Shown here one piece after another: positions 22,581 through 34,199 of a stretch of 64,000 nucleotides of DNA. The position numbers were made by a program, and so were the translations under genes. The DNA comes from Megalonaias nervosa. Taxonomy: Eukaryota; Mollusca; Bivalvia; Unionida; Unionidae. Position 1 is the stretch's first letter. The number at the start of each line of letters is the position of its first letter. The stretch lies in assembly GCA_016617855.1 (NCBI GenBank), contig JAECUM010009453.1, positions 62,001-126,000 of the forward strand, written 5' to 3'. Below the pieces are notes generated by a model, which did no database searches, was not told the origin of the DNA, and was given only the letters and a program-made list of their open reading frames with translations.

Positions 22581-22767
22581 CAAATGAAATTGCCTCTAGG
22601 ACAAAAGCTACTTCAGCAGATAAGCCACTTAAGTTCCTGAGATACCCCTCTCTAATCACACAAGAACATCAAACTTAAGGCATGTAGCCACTAGTCCTAA
22701 CTTTGATCTCTTGCCCTCCATGTTGTCAAAAACACGAACCTATGATAAACTTTTCATCAACATCATC

Positions 22768-23350
22768 AGAATAATAATAATAATTATAATAATATTAATA
22801 ATAATGATTATGACAATGATGATGACTTAATTTAAAGAAACTCATTTTGGTAAATTGACTTATCTTCCATGAGGCCTTCTGCAATGTCATTTGTACAAGT
22901 ATATATATATATATATATAAAATGCACAATTATTACAAGATGAGGTGTCTTTAGGCAAATGCTGTTAAAAACTAGACAACTGATTTACTTCTACAATAAA
23001 ATATGCACAAGGCTTTAAGGATGAGTACATACAGGATTCGTTAAAATAGTAGTAGCGAACATATGTAAAGCATTATAACTGAGTATATGATAATGTTGGA
23101 AAAGTAGTAGTACTGAATTAAACAAAATCATAGTCAAATGATTGTTTCTGTAGATGTTTACTAAGAAACTTCTTGAAAGATTGGCATGAGTCAGCTGACT
23201 TTATATAAGTGGTATGGAATTCTACAGCTTGACTCCAGAAAAAGCAAAACTCTTCTTATAAAACTCTGAATTTGGGTTTAAAAAGGTAAATGAAACTTGT
23301 TTGAGATGGATCTTAGTTCATACATAAGTACATTTTTAACAAATTTAAAG
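22768..23350 (-). mobile_element. 3' end of CR1/Jockey-like LINE (reverse)
   Basis: On the minus strand the remains read NSEFYKKSFAFSGVKL, then a NSIPL-like and a SRSFLVNIY-like segment. The 3' UTR has 'ggcctcatggaagataagtc', 'ttaaattaagtc' and an impure (ATT)n tail at 22768-22815. The tail matches that of the copies at 8.5-10.7 kb and 60.98 kb. A (TA)n run at 22899-22919 interrupts it. Confidence 0.7.
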
Positions 23351-25482
23351 TTACACTGAAAGTAAGTTCTCTGCTGAAATGGAAGCTGCTTTAGGGTTTT
23401 AAATAGATTTGTTGATTGTGTATCTCATACTGTCGAATTATTGGTGTTTCAATGCAAATGGAAGCTCCTGATGTAAACATACAGTCAAACTGCTAACTGT
23501 CCCTTTCTGGTGTTTAGAATAGTCTATTTCAGTAAAAACTGTGTCATCTGCATCTAATATCTGCAATGTCTAGTTTTAATAATTCTAACACAAATTAAAC
23601 AAACAAAAAGGATGAAATCTGTTATACAGGTATTTGAAGATATGTAAATTCAAAATTTATGGAATTATTGAGATTTTCAAAGCGTGAACTACATCACGTC
23701 TGTTGCTTGAAAACATAGACTGGCCCAAGCAAATATGGTGACTGTGTTGCTAAAGAAACTCCTGTTTGATTCAAAATGCCAACAAACTGACAGTGTTTGG
23801 GACCCCCTGGCATCAATTAGGTTTGAAAGTATAAATCAGTGAATGAAATAACTAGGTTCTGTGCATTTTTCACCCTTGATGCCTTAATTTTGAAATTGTT
23901 AGGTGGGGGTTACAATAAGGATGGTGTGAGAATAATATATCTTTATTTCCTTGCTAAACATGTTATTATTTGACAAGACTGAATACACAAATACTGTATT
24001 TCTTAGTGGCATTTCATTTATCATTTCCCCTACCCACCATCACCCACCACACAAACACGCGTAGATGCAATCATAGAATTTTCAATCATTCTTTTTGTAT
24101 ATATGGCAGTTCAGTAAATTCAGTATATAATGCAGTCAGCAGTTATGGACCTTTAACCATTTATAACAAGGAAAGCTATTATACTGGACAACAATAAATG
24201 AGTGATCAGGGCTCCTACCAAGCAAAAATCAGTCCTGCAAAGTGAGATATTGGGTTTGTATTTAAAGAAATTACATCCTGTGGCAAGTCACTTCATCTTG
24301 AACATACAGTTTTGTGTGTTCATATTTGTGATATTTGATAAGAAAATTCACAATGTCAAGGATGAACGATAAAGTCATTGCACTGTAAAATAAATTCCAA
24401 GTAACCAAGGTAAGACATCATGCATAATTATTTTAAGGTATATGTTTAATTATTAGTCCCTATAATTATGCCATTTACATTGCCCATATTAAACTGAGTA
24501 CAGCCTCATGAGATGACAAGTGAGCCAGATGCTATTCTAGATTAACCCATCATGATGCTGATACATGTAATTGTTGCATAATCTATAAGTCTTCTAATGT
24601 CTAAAAGGGGTAGGTAATATAAGGCCTATTTTTGGCCAAAAAATTTAATCATTTTCAACAAAAGTAGCTGATGATAAAATACCATGACATAAGACTGAAT
24701 AACATGTGAAGAACCTAAATTGCTTTTAGTTCTTGTTTTCTCTGAGTCACAATAGCTTTGACCTCTGACCTCCCCCCCCCCAATCAATAGGCATCTTCCA
24801 TACAATCGCCATTTTTATGTTTCAACCAGTGACTTTAATTATTGATGTATTGACCCTCAAATCAATTGGTTTCTACTTTTCTTCTTTCAGTCATAGAGAC
24901 TTCAACCTTTTTATTTTTTTACCCTGTAATTGATAGACTTCCTCCTTACCCAAAGTGCAAACTAACTGCAAAGGTTAACAACAGTATGATGGTAGAGAAG
25001 TCAGGTAATTGTGCAGAAATGACCTATGGAACAGACAGACTGATAGGTGAACGAGTCTTATAGCCCAATATGATTTGCCTGTGGTGGACATATAGAAACA
25101 CAATTACATGCATACATCTACAGGATCATATTAATTTCCTGGTTACATTTTATATAAAATGGCAGGGATACAAAAACTTGGAAAAGGAGGAAGAGACATT
25201 TTTTAAAAATTTTACTTAAAACTTTTGGCACAGGTTTACAAACTGACATTTTGATCATAAGTCATAAAAAATACATAACTATTCTGAAATTTGCAGAATT
25301 TATTATGTAATCAATCTCAACATGAAGCACTGACATTACAAAAGGATTCTCTAGAAACCTGACATGAAAATTTCATATCATGAAAATTTAAATATCAGAC
25401 GTAGACCCATGGAAAAGTAAATGGGTAACAGCTGAGAGTTTTCTATGGTGTGTAAAATGAATTAAATTATGAGATTAATTAC
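23351..25482. other. Intron-like non-coding sequence
   Basis: No conserved coding motif. The stretch 24880-25070 resembles the dispersed family seen at 36.40-36.60 kb and 49.76-50.25 kb ('gacttcctccttacccaaag', later 'acagacagactgat'). Confidence 0.4.
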
Positions 25483-25593
25483 CCCTGAGTATGACCATCT
25501 TTACAGTGACTTTCATACACCACTGAACTGCATGGTTGTCTGTGTGATGCTGCCTGTTCATCTGGAGTTCCATCCAAGGCTTTGGGATCTGTC
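25483..25593 (-). CDS. Candidate internal exon, 111 nt, phase 2-2
   Basis: On the minus strand the acceptor 'aactttttag' precedes the exon, and the donor is 'CAGGG|gtaatt'. The open frame reads TDPKALDGTPDEQAASHRQ, then PCSSVVYESHCKDGHTQ. It begins with one base completing a codon and ends with two bases, so it is frame-neutral. It joins in frame to the terminal exon at 14926-15541 (GG|T) and to the microexon at 35805-35825 (GG|G). The polar composition agrees with the terminal exon. A frame offset by one is also open, so the reading is chosen by phase agreement. Confidence 0.5.
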
Positions 25594-26159
25594 CTAAAAA
25601 GTTAATCAATCAATTATTCATACATGAAATACAATGTTAAGAATTAATTGTTTCAAGAAAATTTCAGTGCAGCAGATTCATACAATATCAGAGGAGTAAT
25701 TTAGACATGCAGTGTATGTATTTCTTAATGAATAAGGACCATTCCCAGTTACAGAAGCAATCATTTTGGAACCTGAATGCGAAATATTTATAGATGAAAC
25801 ACCTCTATGTAACTGCTTTTGAGCATGATCAGTTCATGAAATGAAACTTCAACCACAATTACAACATTTAGTTTGCTCTTAACAAGATTCTGGGAACTAC
25901 AAAAATCAGAGTGCATTCAAGGTAATTTAAAACAGTCTCCATTTAGATGAGATTGTGGCATACACAAGCTGTTAAAAAGCAGATTTTAAAGTAAGTTGTA
26001 TAGAAGTTGTTTACTCTTACACAACACTGTTTTAAGCTCGAAGCACCTACAATGTTAAATTTGCAATAAAATATAAAACATCTTATTTAACTAAATTAGT
26101 GACAAATCCACATACAACTTTGTTGTACTTTGACTTGGTTTCCCAAATTTATTCATGTG

Positions 26160-26525
26160 TACAACCCATTATAGAAACTGACACTCATATTCTCACTGTT
26201 CCTACTGTTAAAATGAAGTCATATGAACATCATTCTTTTCTGTACCAGGACCCACTTACGTGGAAGTAATTGCCCCTTGATCTTAGAAGGTCACTGATCT
26301 CATTCAAGAGTGTACCTATTTCGACTACAAGAACAGATTTAATGACTTAATAATGTTTATTTCCTTATTGTCAGCATACTTTTGTTTAGTAATTTGATGG
26401 TGTTTGATTTTGTAAATATGACACTGCACATGCTTTTATGTGCAATCTAATATTGTAAAGCACTTAGTGCTTCTCAAGATTAGGCACTTTACCAAGTCCA
26501 CATTATTATAATTATTATTATAAAA
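26160..26525 (+). mobile_element. 3' end of an L2-like non-LTR retrotransposon
   Basis: The frame reads YEHHSFLYQDPLTWK and, after a stop, LPLDLRRSLISFKSVPI with shifts. This matches the C-terminal 'FLYQGPLTWNNLP' motif of L2/CR1-type elements. The 3' UTR has 'tattgtaaagcacttagtgc' and 'aagattaggcactttacca', then an ATT-rich tail. The same tail, reversed, ends the longer copy at 28186-30180. Confidence 0.7.
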
Positions 26526-27410
26526 GGGGCAGTGATATACTGAGATGCTTTACAGTTGAGGAACAAATATATTTTACTTCTTACTTCTAGCTTCCCACTC
26601 CTTAAAAGATATTGTGGAACAATAGATTTACATGTGTAGGAATAATGACTTGTATCGGTATTTCTTTCTTTCTTTTATCTTTTGTGAATTTTAATGTACA
26701 TTGCTCACATTATTTAACATTTTCCAATGCAAAACTAATTCCCCAAACAACCATGAATTACCATGTAACAGTGAAAAAATGAATTTAGGAAAGAAAAAGG
26801 AAGAAAATAACCCATAAAAAATTACTGGATTATTCACCGTGTCAGCTTGTTTTTGGGCAGTAACATTCAACTGTCTTCATGTAGTATTAGTTGTATCCCC
26901 TTAAGTTCTTGATGGAAGAACAAAGGAAATGTTTCAGGCAAGGCTTTGTGTTTTATTTTGTAATACACATTTGAAACTGCAGTATGTAAACATTGGCAAT
27001 AGATATCTATCATTATTTACTGAACTGTAAGGCATGCTAATTATTATCAAGTGCATCTGTGAGCTGTTGCCTGGAAAAAAAGACGAAGGGTCGCTTAAGG
27101 CTTTTCCATTTAAACATACATGGTACCCAGGGAAGGCAGTTTTTTGAAAATAAATGCTTGGGTACTTTCATTTCACAAAGTTCATATTAAAATGAGAAGA
27201 AAATTCTAAACTGCATCAATGGGTGAATACCCTACATTAAAAGAGCCTTCCCTGGGTCCAAGGTATGTTTTACTGGGACAGTCCTTATGAAAATGGTACC
27301 TACGAGTGATGGTTGTCATGACCTTCACCTTCAGGTAAGTGGTACATCTGCGAATATGTAAGACACTGTCATGACGTCCAAAACGGGGGGGGGAGGTGAT
27401 TTGGATTTTT

Positions 27411-27701
27411 AACGTAGCTTTAACAATTTATCAGTCATATTACTACAATGTCTGCAGTGTGGCAGTTGATGCCCAGCACTGAGGCATCATGCCGCTGACA
27501 TGTGGCATCATGTCCCACCCAGTCACATTATCCTTACACCAGGGCAACCTGTCCTAACACTAGCTCTTAATGCTGAGTGCCAAGTGAGTCAGATGTTAGT
27601 AACATTCTTTTGTAAGTCTTTGATATGACTCGGCTGAGGATTGAATCTGCAACCTCCTACATCTGAGACGGACGCTAAAACGACTCAGGCCTCCGGATTG
27701 G
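27411..27701 (-). mobile_element. tRNA-derived SINE, family B (reverse)
   Basis: Reverse complement of the element at 7893-8216: 'tttttaacgtagctttaaca' at the left, 'caatgtctgcagtgtggca' and 'cacccagtcacattatcct' in the body, and the B-box complement 'ggattgaatctgcaacctcc' at the right. It is mutated in the A-box region. Confidence 0.8.
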
Positions 27702-27884
27702 TCACATCCAAAAGGTTAAAACTTTATTAAAATATCTTCACTGATTCAAAAGTTACACCCATACACAGACATCTAAACTAGCCAAGGTTCCAATATGTTA
27801 ACCCTATCTTCACCTTCATGGTTTTATCAGATATTTTAATGCTTTGTCCCAGTGACATCTATTGGATGTCACAAGTTGTCTTCG

Positions 27885-28139
27885 GGGTCCCGAGTGGCCG
27901 AGTGGTCTAAAGCACTCACCATTCCAGATCACTACCATCTCACCTCTGTCTGCATGGGTTTGAGTATCGGCTCAGCTAATGTGGGTACATTAGAAAGCCT
28001 GCCAGTAGCTTCTCATGGGTCGGTGGTTCTTCCCAGAGCTTTCCAGGGTTCTTCCTGCACCAGTTATGCTGGCCGCCATGTATAGCCTATCTTGTGCTGA
28101 AAAATGGCGTTAAACCCTACAACAACAACAACAACAACA
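27885..28139 (+). mobile_element. tRNA-derived SINE, family A (full copy)
   Basis: The tRNA-like head has the A-box 'agtggccgagtggtctaa' and the B-box 'gggtttgagtatcgg'. The body has 'gtcggtggttcttcccagag', 'ctttccagggttcttcctgc' and 'tggccgccatgtatagcc'. The end is 'aatggcgttaaaccctac' plus (AAC)n. Reversed partial copies lie at 9091-9280 and 52640-52830. The 'GGCGTTAAACCC' tail is typical of SINEs in molluscs and related invertebrates. The open frame over it is incidental. Confidence 0.85.
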
Positions 28140-28181
28140 AGTTGTCTCCCTTAGTATATAATGCCAACTAACCAATGGTAT

Positions 28182-28185
<4 letters not shown>

Positions 28186-28216
<31 letters not shown>

Positions 28217-30180
28217 GACATTGTATAGTGCCTAATCTTTAGAAGCTTTAAGCGCTTTACAACATTTGACAACAGTTAAAAACATATATAATGATATGAT
28301 TACAAAAATAAAAACAAACACCACGAAATTAGAAACAGAAAACATGCAGTAAATATTTAAGGTAAGGACACATTATTAGGTCTTTAAGTCTGTTCTTGCA
28401 GTTGAAATAGGTGAGTTTTAAGAATGCTCTTGAATGAGATCACTGTGTCTCTGTGTCTAAGTGCAGTGGGCAATTCGTTCCACGTTGCTGGGCCCTGGTA
28501 TACAAAAGAACATTGTCCATATGATTTCATTTTCATAGTGGGAATAATGAGAATACGAGTGTCACAAGAGGAGCGTAAGTATCTTGCAGGTGTGTACACA
28601 TGGGTGAGGTCAGATAGGTATGTTGGACTGGAGCCCGTCAGTGAAACGTAGCACAGAGAACAAATTTTGTGTTTAATTCTGGATCAAATGGATAGCCAGT
28701 GCAGGGTACAGAGCAGGGGAGAGGCGTGCTCTGATCGTGGTACTCTAAGGATGATCTGAGAAGCTGTGTTTTGAACTTTTTGAAGTTTCTGGAGTAGATA
28801 TTGAGACGAACCAGACAGAATTGAGTTACAATAGTCCAGTCTTGAAAGTACTAAGGAACACACAAGTGTTTTAGTGGCATCAACTGAAAGACACTTGCGA
28901 ATGGAGCTGATGCGTCTCAGCTCATGATATGCAGCCTTACATATGTTCATGACATGTTGGTGCAATGAGAGAGTACTGTCAAGAGTAACACCGAGGTTGT
29001 GTACTGACTGTGTGAATTTAATGTTGGTGTTGCTGATATTTATTGTCCGAGGTAAAGGATGTGAATGAGAAAGTCTTTGTGTTGTAATCAGAATGGCTTC
29101 AGTTTTATCATCATTCATCTGCAGCTTGTTACATGTCATCCATGATTTCACATCGGAAATGCATCTCTCTACGCCTTGGATGGTAGCTTCAACTTCAGCT
29201 GGATGGCTAGATTTGTATATTTGGGTGTCATCAGCATACAATTGGTGAGACACTGGATGATGATCTATGACACTTGAGAGTGGCTGAATGTATAGAATGA
29301 AGAGAACAGGTCCAAGAACAGACCCCTGTGGAACACCACAGCATAGATCAACTGGGCTGGAGTGTTTACCATTTGCGGACACAATTTGTGTCCTCTTGAC
29401 CAAGTAGGACTTGAACCATAGTAAGGCCGTATCATGAATGCCAAATACATGCTGGAGACGGTGAAGTAATATACCATGGTCTATAGTGTAAAATGTTGCA
29501 GACAAGTCAAGGAGAGTGAGGACTGTAATCTTTCCGCCATCCAAAGCAGAGAGAAGGTCATTGACTACTTTCAGAAGAGTAGTTTCAGTACTGTGGCAAG
29601 GGCGATATGCAGACTGTACATTGCTATAAAGACTGTTTGAATTCAGATGAGATACAAGTTGGGATAGAACAACTTTTCTAAGATTTTTGACATGAATGGG
29701 AGATTAGAAACTGGGCGGTAGTTCTTTAAATCATTATGGTCGAGTGTTGGTTTCTTCAGCAGAGGCTTTACAATGGCAGTTTTGTAAAATGATGGGAATT
29801 CCCCAGTTGAGAGAGAGGTATTAATAACATCAGTTAGTGAAGGCAGTATTGGATCCAAGCACTCTAGCAGCAGTGACGTCAGAATCGGATCCAGTTCACA
29901 TGACTTTGGTGCACTCTTCATCACGATTGAGAGACAGGTTCAAATGCTGCTAACGGTTGCCACTGAAATTCTGTATCGCAACTGTATGGTGACGACGAGT
30001 CAACTGAAATTGTGTTGTCAAGTTCATCTCTGATGGTTTGTACTTTGTCACAGAAGAAATTTGCAAACAGGTCCAGAAGGTCGACTAGAGAGAAGGTAGC
30101 TGGAAGTGGTGTACATTTGTTCTTGACATCAGCTTGTTAGTAATCTCAAATAGCTCTTTGCAGCTGGAACTTTCCATGAG
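28186..30180 (-). mobile_element. L2-like non-LTR retrotransposon, 5'-truncated and broken
   Basis: On the minus strand, starting near 30180: LPATFSLVDLLDLFANFF and DKVQTIRDELDN (linker), SCELDPILTSLLLECLDPIL and KPTLDHNDLKNYRPVSNLPF (RT fingers, 29643-29924). After a frameshift come TVLTLLDLSATFYTIDHGIL, GVPQGSVLGPVLFILYI and the catalytic YADDTQIY at about 29228-29240, then WMTCNKLQMNDDKTE and LDYCNSILSG (28684-29544). The C-terminal LRSSCDTRILIIPT and FVYQGPATWNELP segments (28384-28599) follow another break. The element ends in 'tgtaaagcgcttaaagcttc' on the minus strand and an (ATT)n tail at 28186-28214. Two frame breaks mean it cannot encode intact ORF2. Confidence 0.9.
28684..29544 (-). 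pseudogene. Reverse transcriptase ORF of the L2-like element
   Basis: Longest intact piece in the window, about 286 codons. It holds RT motifs from the SATFYTIDH region (normally AFDTVDH; here the first catalytic Asp position reads Tyr in FYTID) through GVPQGSVLGP, LYADDTQIY and KTEAILI to the thumb. The acidic YADD box is intact. The N-terminal fingers and C-terminal end are in other frames. Confidence 0.85.
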
Positions 30181-30419
30181 CTGTTCTGTATTATGCTTTC
30201 ATAATTTTCAATTGTAGTTCAAAACTCCAATGCCACATGAAAAATGTACCCAATACATTTCTGAGCAAATGTTATTTATGCTTCTTAACTTGTACAAATT
30301 TTTTCATATATCTCTAGTCTGGATAAATTACTATCATGCAATTTTTATAAACACTATAAATAGGGTAGGGGGTGACAGTATCATATGATAATACATATCC
30401 CCTTAGGACATAACTACTA

Positions 30420-31035
30420 CAACACCTGTAGTTGTATATGTCAATATGACTTTCCATTCAGGAGGTGTGGCAATAACAAGATTTTCCAGAGGATTTAGGT
30501 GGCAGCCATACTGGACTTCAGGCCATCATGGCAGTTATGATTGACATGAGATCGGCACCATTTTTATTTAAGACCAACTTGGCATCATAAGAAATATTCT
30601 GATGAAAGCCCAATGTTAATATGACTTTTCATACAGGCAGAGTAGCAATAACAAGTTCTTCAAGCTGGCTGCCATGGTGGCCATATTGGATGTCAGACAG
30701 GCACGATTTGCCAATTTAGATTAACTAGGTATCACAAGTCTTTTAGTGAAAATGCCCAAAGTAAAATAATCATCTATCCTGGTGAAGTGGAGATAAGATT
30801 TTAAAGATGGCTGATGTAGCAGGTCATGTTGGATGTCTGAACAGCACAATTTTCATTTGGGACCAACTAGACACATGGGTCAAATATGTATGCAAATTTC
30901 ATGGCAATCCTCCAGTTTAAGATGAGTGGCGATAAGAAACTTCTGCTAATAGAAGGACAGACAGATGCAAAACCATTCCATCAGCTATTCTGGTCTATGA
31001 CAAATATGCAGCTGTACTCGGCTGGATGGAGGGAA
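30420..31035. repeat. Second block of the 'ACCAACTAGACATCA' family
   Basis: Contains 'accaacttggcatcataag', 'ccatggtggccatattgg', 'tttcatttgggaccaactag' and 'aaggacagacagatgcaaaa', matching the block at 1-1080. Its last part ('ccatcagctattctggtcta') also matches the end of that block ('catcagctattcagtgtatg'). Confidence 0.7.
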
Positions 31036-32400
31036 AAGAAACTCAGTTTTCCTGTTAATCTGATGTGAAATTAAATGGCACAATACCAAATGTCTGGTGA
31101 TAATTATGCAAAATGACACACACATACATACCAGCAAAGCAAACCACAAGGAAACAAATGTTTCAAATCAAAGCATTTTATCACACAACAAGTTAGCATA
31201 AATGTCCTATCCAAAGTTTCCATTACCAATATTAACAAACCTAAAATCTCAAACAGCATTCTGCTGGATATATCCTACACAAGTTTTGGGCAATGTGTCA
31301 TGCAGCTCTTATGGAACCACACACCTTAACTTAACTGACCTGCACCTCATGTCTAAGAATAAAAATACAGCAAACCTTTTTTCATTATGTCTTCACAAGT
31401 TCACGGCTATAAATAATGATGCAAGCTAAGCTATAAATTCAGTAAACTGCCCAAAAGTTAAATGCTAGCCAAACTATTTAACCACTATATTGACCAAATC
31501 TTTCACTATGAGCTTTGTCACCTTGTATCCTAACCTATGGATTCATTGGTATTTGTCCTGGAAGATAGATCAGAGTATAAATTCTATGGTTTCAAGAGCC
31601 AAGTTGGAATTTGCCTACAGATAACTGATCTGAGCCCATTCTCTTTCACTTTACAAATATTTTTCTTTTTTTAATTTTTGAGAGAAGTTGATGGCAAAAG
31701 ATAATGAACAAGTGGCCCAAGTGACCATGGAATCACTTACACTGCAGACATCTGCCTTGCAGTCAAATGCGAGATATGTTGGTCAAGAAATCTATGTCAA
31801 CAGGATGCTTTCTGAACATATTTCTTTCAATGGTTTTGATTGTATGTGATAAACTGTTTCCAAGGTTCTCTGTTTTTGGTACATGTATATTCATCCATGC
31901 TTGAAAACAGACCAGCAATTATCCAATACTTAAAAACCTCAATGTCGGGATGCCTTCAAAGTTAGTCCAATTCTGATAAGGTCTATAGTTTTTTTTAGAT
32001 AAAGCTGTTATGTTTATCTATTTTTAGAAATGTTGACAAAAAAGACTGCAGGTCTGCATAATTTCCATAAATCTGAAAGGCCTTCAACCATATAGCCTTT
32101 CTGTCAAACTAGGTAAAACACTGTGTAGTCATTATTCAAAAGTTTGGGTTTTTCTCCATAATTTTATTAACACCAGCTATATTTCTGGGTGAATTGGTAT
32201 AACTGGTATAACCTTAAAGTCCTTCATGTTTGGTTGCTTTCTGTCAAATTTGGTCCACTTTGCTAGTGGGTTTTTTTAATAAACATTCATTCCAAAGATT
32301 TTCTATTTTTGGTAATGGTGGCCATCTTTGATTCAGTGCTCACAAGCACTTGAGGTCCAAGATATAACAAGTGCAAAAGTTTCAGTGTACACTCATTTCT
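31036..32400. other. Non-coding, weakly repetitive
   Basis: No coding motif. Phrases like 'tttctgtcaaatttggtcca' recur here and in 34.2-35.3 kb and 37.7-38.6 kb, suggesting an old dispersed repeat. Confidence 0.4.
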
Positions 32401-32980
32401 TATCTGCATCCCCATGATATGTCTTAATTTTACCCATGATGTACCCCTTCTGATCATCTGTGACAATGTAGTTTGAACAAGGTAAATAAACATGTAGCCC
32501 AGTGTGATTTAATCACTTCCCAAAGCTACCGATGTCAAGTTTGCCTGATCAGTTGACCTCATATGGGCAGTATGGTGTAATTGTAATATGTGGAGCCCTG
32601 TGAGATGTAGGGAGCACAATATTCAATGTCTCGTATACTGAAAACACATGTCAAATGAATCAGAGAATTGACATGATCATGTGATAAAATTTATTTATGC
32701 CTTAATTTTACCCATGCTGTACCCCTTGTGATTGTGACCATGTAGTCTGAACAAGGTAAACAAACATGTAGCCCAGTGTGATTTAATCCCTTCCCAAAGC
32801 TACCCGATGTCAAGTTTGCCTGATCAGTTGACTCCTATGGGTAGTATGGTGTAACTGTAATATGTAGAGCCCTGTGAGAACAGATGTAGGGAGCACAATG
32901 TTCAGTGTCTCGTATACTGAAAACACGTCAAATGAATTAGAGAACTGACATGGTCATGTGATAACATTTATTTAATGGCA
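32401..32980. repeat. Tandem duplication, ~290-bp unit, two copies
   Basis: Copy 1 (about 32405-32699) and copy 2 (about 32700-32979) share 'aaacatgtagcccagtgtga', 'gatgtcaagtttgcctgatc', 'gatgtagggagcacaat' and 'gtctcgtatactgaaaacac' in the same order. No long frame. Confidence 0.8.
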
Positions 32981-33189
32981 TCAATTATAGGTCACTGCTT
33001 TTCCATATTACAAGTGGAGGGGAGGAGGCATTTATGTAACTACAAGTGTGCATCAGAGACACTCAACAATATTTTGATTTCAATGGTTTAAAAGGCACTT
33101 CTGGACTCTTCAATAAAAAACTCTAGATATTCTATTGTTTCAATTCCAATATTTTACAGAAGTTAAATATTACCACACACACACTGGTT

Positions 33190-33310
33190 TTCAACTTTGC
33201 CACTATTTTCATTTAGATCAAAGTGGACATCATTAGAAATCTTTTGGTAAAAGCCCCATGTCATATTGATGATGATTCAGGTGAAGTAGTGACAAGATTT
33301 TGTTCTTAAT
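33190..33310. repeat. Fragment of the 'ACCAACTAGACATCA' family
   Basis: 'tattttcatttagatcaaag', 'tggacatcattagaaatctt' and 'aaagccccatgtcatattga' match the unit seen in the 1-1080 block. Confidence 0.55.
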
Positions 33311-34089
33311 TTTCCTATCTTCCTATCTATCCATCGATCCAACTGGACTTATTTATTTTTCCAAAATGCAATTCTGACTCCCTGAAGATAAGTAAACCTT
33401 CATATGTGATCTGACTTGCAAAATACACCTGGATTTATACATTTTGACCCCTGAAAAAAAAAATACATTTTTGCATACTGTTCATGGTAGCGTCAACCTA
33501 CAACAAAGCAGTTCAGGTTTGTACACATTTAATACAATTTCCTTTTGATCGGGTACCTGGGTAACAGATCATTAAGTTCAATGGGTACCTAGTAGATTTT
33601 AACTAAAATTTTCACAGCTCTACTTTCCACTTTAACATAAATTAATATAAACTAAGTGATGAATACAACATGATCAATCACAAAATCCATATGATGAAAG
33701 AACTGTGCTAGTGAAGAAGTTGTATGGATGATTAAAAAGCATTTTTTTCACAAATAAAAAACAGACAGCTCAATCAAGACTTCAACCATATGAGAGAATG
33801 GGCAAAATTTTACGAACAACAGGCACAAATTCTGAAGAAAAAACCAAACATACAACAAAAGAACCAAGTGGGCCCAAGAATGCTAACCTGGATGATATCT
33901 GCCTAGTAGCCAAATACAATATCTGCTAGCCAAGAATTATGGTTCAGAAGGATAATTTCTGTAGAAATTTTTACCAATCATGCCTCATGTGTATGTAATG
34001 AAATTGCTGGTTGTTTTTAACACATTTTTTAACATGCCACTGGCTACAACATGCCAAGGAAACTGTAGCCAGGTCATTTTCCAAATGAC

Positions 34090-34190
34090 ACACCAAGGCA
34101 GCAGATCTAGACTTGCCTGGGCTGGCAAAACACACATGATCATTGGATTACGAGTCCAACATTCTAGTAATTAAACTACCATGGTTCCCC
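34090..34190 (-). mobile_element. tRNA-like SINE head fragment (reverse)
   Basis: The reverse complement contains 'atggtagtttaattactaga' and 'tgttggactcgtaatccaat', resembling the D-arm and anticodon-arm part of a tRNA-derived SINE. The B-box part is not clear, so this is a weak call. Confidence 0.3.
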
Positions 34191-34199
34191 AAATTTCTT

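Larger units (their letters stand above)
16355..22590 (-). mobile_element. Decayed DIRS-like retrotransposon with inverted terminal repeats
   Basis: About 6.2 kb lie between inverted repeats: left 16383-16505 ('tagctaacctatttgcatgc', 'catcctcccatagagtgg') and right 22452-22580 as its reverse complement. The left end also folds on itself (16355-16420 against 16625-16690, around 'attatgcaatatttacctgc'). Inside, on the minus strand and from high to low coordinate, come a gag-like region, reverse transcriptase, RNase H and the first part of a tyrosine recombinase. This is the order and end structure of DIRS elements, which integrate by tyrosine recombinase rather than DDE integrase. Frames are broken in many places and the recombinase catalytic part is missing. 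Confidence 0.8.

Noticed and set aside
27852..28085. 77-codon plus-strand frame
   Set aside because: It coincides with the SINE at 27885-28139, including its A-box and B-box.
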